From Desulfovibrio sp. (lineage in GTDB: Bacteria; Desulfobacterota; Desulfovibrionia; Desulfovibrionales; Desulfovibrionaceae), in contig NZ_JAHZAA010000029.1 of assembly GCF_019424165.1 (NCBI RefSeq), positions 1 to 7,666 on the forward strand: 7,666 nucleotides of DNA, given 5' to 3'. Within the stretch, counting starts at the first letter, position 1, and every line of letters starts with the position of its first letter. This document shows, in pieces, positions 5,672 through 7,666 of the stretch. The position numbers and the translations under genes are program-made. A model generated the notes under the pieces. It worked only from the letters and a program-made list of their open reading frames with translations. It ran no database searches and was not told where the DNA came from.

Positions 5672-5700
5672 AAGGACTCACGGTGTTTCCGTAAGTCCTT
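5672..5700 (-). terminator. Terminator of tRNA-Arg, carried in by the element
   Basis: AAGGACTCACGG (5672-5683) pairs with CCGTAAGTCCTT (5689-5700) with one C-A mismatch and a 5-nt loop; on the minus strand TTTTTCTTT follows. It begins 9 nt after the CCA. It lies inside the element boundary, so integration replaced the chromosomal terminator (2013-2044) with this one. The two share the A-rich spacer and first stem bases (ATCAAGG). Confidence 0.85.
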
Positions 5701-5709
5701 GATTTTTTT

Positions 5710-5761
5710 TGGCGCGCCCGAGAGGAATCGAACCCCTGACCAAGAGCTTAGAAGGCTCCTG
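5710..5761 (-). repeat. attR: 3' part of tRNA-Arg supplied by the element
   Basis: This copy is identical to 2053-2104 over 52 bp and completes the tRNA gene. Because the tRNA promoter and 5' end lie to the right in host DNA, this 3' portion came from the element's attP and restores the gene. The crossover lies somewhere within the repeat, probably at the anticodon arm as is usual for this integrase class, but identity prevents placing it. Confidence 0.9.
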
Positions 5762-5786
5762 CTCTATCCATCTGAGCTACGGGCGC
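5710..5786 (-). tRNA. tRNA-Arg (anticodon UCU), CCA encoded
   Basis: This 77-nt cloverleaf reads from 5786 to 5710. The acceptor stem GCGCCCG/CGGGCGC is perfect with discriminator G and genomic CCA. The D arm has GCTC/GAGC; the anticodon arm is GGAGC-CTTCTAA-GCTCT with anticodon TCT, reading AGA/AGG; the T arm contains TTCGATT. A strong promoter lies upstream and a terminator downstream, so the gene is likely expressed even after insertion. It lies downstream of argF on the same strand. Confidence 0.97.
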
Positions 5787-5820
5787 ATGCCTGACGCGGC
5801 CGTCGGCGTTATGGCGCATC

Positions 5821-5849
5821 ACTATAGGGAGAACGCCTTTTAACGTCAA
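5821..5849 (-). promoter_or_regulatory. Sigma-70 promoter of tRNA-Arg
   Basis: On the minus strand TTGACG (5849-5844) and TATAGT (5826-5821) are separated by exactly 17 bp, a near-consensus housekeeping promoter. The expected start near 5814 gives a leader of roughly 28 nt before the mature tRNA 5' end at 5786. Confidence 0.85.
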
Positions 5850-5990
5850 CATGTTAATCCCCGTTAGTGCCGGTGGCCGGGGCATACCGTGGCATTGCAG
5901 CCTGCTGCCGCCTTGCGGCCGGGCATGCCCCTGTTGGAACGCGTTGCCCCGTCTGCTTGCGCCGCCCTGTCTTTTTGCATTCTTTTCGCG

Positions 5991-7010
5991 CTATACGTCG
6001 AAAGCAAGCGGGTTTTCGGCCAATGTGGCAACCATAACGGCCTTGATGGTGTGCAGGCGGTTTTCGGCTTCTTCAAACGCCACATTGCGCGGCGACTCAA
6101 AAACTTCGTCGTTAACTTCCATGCATTCTATGCCGAAGCGCTGAAAAATCTCTTCGCCCATGCTTGTGTCGCGATTGTGAAAGCTTGGCAGGCAATGCAA
6201 GAACTTGCAGTCGTCATTGCCGGTCTGTCGCATGGTGTCGCCTGTCACACGGTAGGGCGTGAGCAGCTCAATGCGCTCTTTCCACACGTCATCGGGTTCG
6301 CCCATGGATACCCAGACGTCTGTGGAAATGAAGTCGCAGCCCTGCACACCTTCTGCCACGTTTTCGGTACGGCTGATGCGCGCGCCAGTGCCGGATGCGA
6401 TGTGGCAGGCCATTTCGTAAACTTCGTCCGCCGTCCACAGCGCCTTTGGCGCCACAGAGCGAAAGTCCAGCCCCAGAAGGGCGGAGCCGATCATAAGGGA
6501 ATTACCCATATTGTAACGGGCGTCACCCATATAGGCCAGGGTTTGCCTGTTCAGGGGCTTGGGGCAGCATTCGCGCATGGTGAGCATGTCTGCCAGGAAC
6601 TGGGTGGGATGCCATTCATTGGTAAGGCCGTTCCACACCGGTACCGAGGCGTGCTCGGCCAGTGCCTCGACCCTGTCCTGTCCGAAGCCGCGATATTCAA
6701 TGCCGTCATAAAAACGGGAAAGCACACGAGCCGTGTCGGCCAGGGATTCTTTTTTGCCCATTTGCGAACCGGAAGGCCCAAGGTAGGTCACGCGCGCGCC
6801 CTGGTCATAGGCGGCCACCTCAAAAGAACAGCGGGTACGGGTGGAGTCTTTTTCAAAAAGAATAACAATGTTCTTGCCCTTCAGAAACTCGGGTTCCCGG
6901 CGGGATTTTTTGGCCTGCTTGAGATTGGCAGCCAGGTCCAGCAGGTAGGTGAGGTCTTCCGGCGTGAAATCGATTTCTTTCAGAAAGTCTCTGTTTTGCA
7001 GTCTGTTCAT
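5991..7010 (-). CDS. argF: Ornithine carbamoyltransferase
   Basis: This 339-residue cytoplasmic enzyme joins carbamoyl phosphate and ornithine to give citrulline in arginine synthesis. It closely follows the E. coli ArgF/ArgI pattern: FEKDSTRTRCSFE with the carbamoyl-phosphate loop STRTR at residues 56-60, VTYLGPSGSQMGKKES near 74-89, HPTQ at 134-137, the ornithine-binding DVWVSMGE (Asp231, SMG 235-237), HCLP at 272-275 and ENRLHTIKAVM near the end. Length agrees with the family's ~334. The ATG at 7010 is chosen because homology starts there (MNRLQNRDFLKEIDFTPEDL) and GGCGGA precedes it; a TTG at 7130 in the same frame would add 40 unlikely residues. It follows the N-acetylglutamate synthase gene by 116 bp, probably as one operon. 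No clear terminator follows; a small GC hairpin at 5907-5919 lacks a T-run. Confidence 0.96.
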   Translation of the reverse strand: MNRLQNRDFLKEIDFTPEDLTYLLDLAANLKQAKKSRREPEFLKGKNIVILFEKDSTRTRCSFEVAAYDQGARVTYLGPSGSQMGKKESLADTARVLSRFYDGIEYRGFGQDRVEALAEHASVPVWNGLTNEWHPTQFLADMLTMRECCPKPLNRQTLAYMGDARYNMGNSLMIGSALLGLDFRSVAPKALWTADEVYEMACHIASGTGARISRTENVAEGVQGCDFISTDVWVSMGEPDDVWKERIELLTPYRVTGDTMRQTGNDDCKFLHCLPSFHNRDTSMGEEIFQRFGIECMEVNDEVFESPRNVAFEEAENRLHTIKAVMVATLAENPLAFDV

Positions 7011-7126
7011 GCGCTGTTCCGCCTTTGAGGTAGTGGGTCCTGCCATCCGCGTCCGGGCGCGGGCTGGTTGTGCCTTGAGCACGTTGGGGCTGGCCGCCAT
7101 TGCGCCGCTTGTGGCGACGCAGACGG

Positions 7127-7666
7127 TCAAAGGTGTAACATCATTGCGATTTCGTCACAGCAATAAAACTTGGGGCATTTGCTGCATTCCACCCAGACGC
7201 TGGGGGGCATGTCGTCCTTGTTAAATTCGGTAAACCCGCACCTGGCGAAGAAGTCAGGCACAAGGGTAAAGACAAAAACCCTGGGCAGCGCCAGGCTGCG
7301 GCAACGGTTCACAAGCATGGATACGAGGCGTCTGCCGAAGCCCTGCCCCTGACATGAAGGGTGAACGGCCACGGAGCGTATTTCGCCGAGGTCAGCCCAC
7401 AGAACATGCACGGCTCCGCAGGCCACGATGACCTCGTGCCCGTCGTTTACGGCCGGAGCTGTGGCGACCATATAGTCCTGAATGTGCTGGTACAGGTATT
7501 GCGGGCCGCGCGCCAGCATGACGTTGGCGGAAGCATACTGGTTAATAAGCGCCGACATGCCGTGTACGTCCGCTACAGTGGCGGATCGGATGACCAGCTT
7601 TGAAAGGTCGCTGATGTGAACATCAGGAACAATGGGTCTATCATCAGCGCCAGAGCGCGGAATGGC
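7127..7666 (-). CDS. argA: N-acetylglutamate synthase, short GNAT type (5' end outside window)
   Basis: The frame is open to the right edge with no ATG, GTG or TTG before the internal ATG at 7558, so the true start lies beyond the window; 179 residues are visible. The GNAT fold begins around LVIRSATVADVHGM (visible residues 24-37). HVLWADLGEIRSVAVHP is followed by the acetyl-CoA loop QGQGFG (106-111), and the C-terminus carries VWVECSKCPKFYCCDE, the CxxCPKF..CDE tail found in short stand-alone N-acetylglutamate synthases of deltaproteobacteria and relatives. These lack the amino-acid-kinase domain of E. coli ArgA. The enzyme acetylates glutamate, the first step toward ornithine; argF directly downstream supports this. 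An internal-only start would cut off the first strand. A general GNAT acetyltransferase is the alternative. Confidence 0.83.
   Translation of the reverse strand, partial: AIPRSGADDRPIVPDVHISDLSKLVIRSATVADVHGMSALINQYASANVMLARGPQYLYQHIQDYMVATAPAVNDGHEVIVACGAVHVLWADLGEIRSVAVHPSCQGQGFGRRLVSMLVNRCRSLALPRVFVFTLVPDFFARCGFTEFNKDDMPPSVWVECSKCPKFYCCDEIAMMLHL

Larger units (their letters stand above)
2053..5761. mobile_element. Small integrated element in tRNA-Arg(UCU), 3,657-bp unit
   Basis: A perfect 52-bp direct repeat flanks the region; the right copy lies inside an intact tRNA-Arg gene and the left copy is the orphaned 3' portion. A tyrosine integrase starts 171 bp inside the left repeat. This is the standard architecture of tRNA-targeting integrative elements. 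Contents in order are integrase, toxin-antitoxin pair, RepA-like C-terminal remnant, primase N-terminal chimera and methyltransferase C-terminal remnant, all on the plus strand. No capsid, packaging, conjugation or lysis gene is visible. The several broken genes indicate descent from a larger phage-like or plasmid-like element by deletion. Excision may still be possible because the integrase and both repeats look intact; replication on its own looks unlikely. Confidence 0.9.

Noticed and set aside
5889..7028. 379-codon plus-strand frame
   Set aside because: It lies antisense to argF, whose motifs are unmistakable; the long antisense frame is a by-product of GC-rich codons.
7011..7130. 40-residue N-terminal extension of ArgF from a TTG at 7130
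   Set aside because: Family similarity begins at the ATG at 7010, which has a GGCGGA site; the extension is Ala/Arg-rich and not family-like, although TTGA overlap with the upstream stop looks tempting.
7127..7558. 143-residue acetyltransferase starting at the ATG at 7558
   Set aside because: The frame continues upstream without a stop and encodes the expected first GNAT strand (LVIRSATVADV), so the real start is outside the window.

Overview
The window looks like a piece of chromosome from a Desulfovibrio-like sulfate reducer (Desulfovibrionaceae), interrupted by a small integrated element. The organism call rests on family recognition only: a secreted metzincin fused to autotransporter-like passenger sequence, a short stand-alone N-acetylglutamate synthase with a CxxC tail, and phage-type replication genes of a kind I associate with that group. 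No database search was possible.

Layout. (1) 1-1438, minus strand: N-terminal 479 residues of a secreted metalloprotease/autotransporter-like protein that runs off the left edge. (2) 1439-2052: AT-rich intergenic host DNA with no convincing gene, ending in a hairpin terminator that originally ended the tRNA transcript. (3) 2053-5761: an integrated element bounded by a perfect 52-bp direct repeat (2053-2104 and 5710-5761) that equals the 3' two thirds of a tRNA-Arg(UCU) gene; the repeat-to-repeat unit is 3,657 bp. (4) 5710-5786, minus strand: the intact tRNA-Arg(UCU) with encoded CCA, a near-consensus promoter upstream and a terminator downstream. (5) 5991-7010, minus strand: argF, ornithine carbamoyltransferase. 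(6) 7127-7666, minus strand: an N-acetylglutamate synthase of the short ArgA type, running off the right edge. Before insertion the order on the minus strand was argA-like, argF, tRNA-Arg, terminator, metalloprotease gene.

Inside the element, all on the plus strand: an intact tyrosine integrase with all catalytic residues; an overlapping toxin-antitoxin pair (RelE/HigB-like toxin first, Xre-type antitoxin second) with its own terminator; then three broken replication or phage gene remnants: the C-terminus of a RepA-like helicase, the zinc-finger N-terminus of a primase joined to unrelated sequence, and the last ~60 residues of a beta-class DNA methyltransferase. The only intact genes are the integrase and the addiction module, so this appears to be a larger phage-like or plasmid-like element collapsed by internal deletions and still held in place by its toxin-antitoxin pair.

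Structure worth attention: paired GTGCGGGGAA sites with a 12-bp period near both ends (likely integrase arm sites); two related tRNA terminators, one native and displaced and one brought in by the element; and a cluster of nine CGGACA repeats, several 11 bp apart, with a hairpin in the 3' end of the helicase remnant, which looks more like an embedded replication origin than coding sequence.
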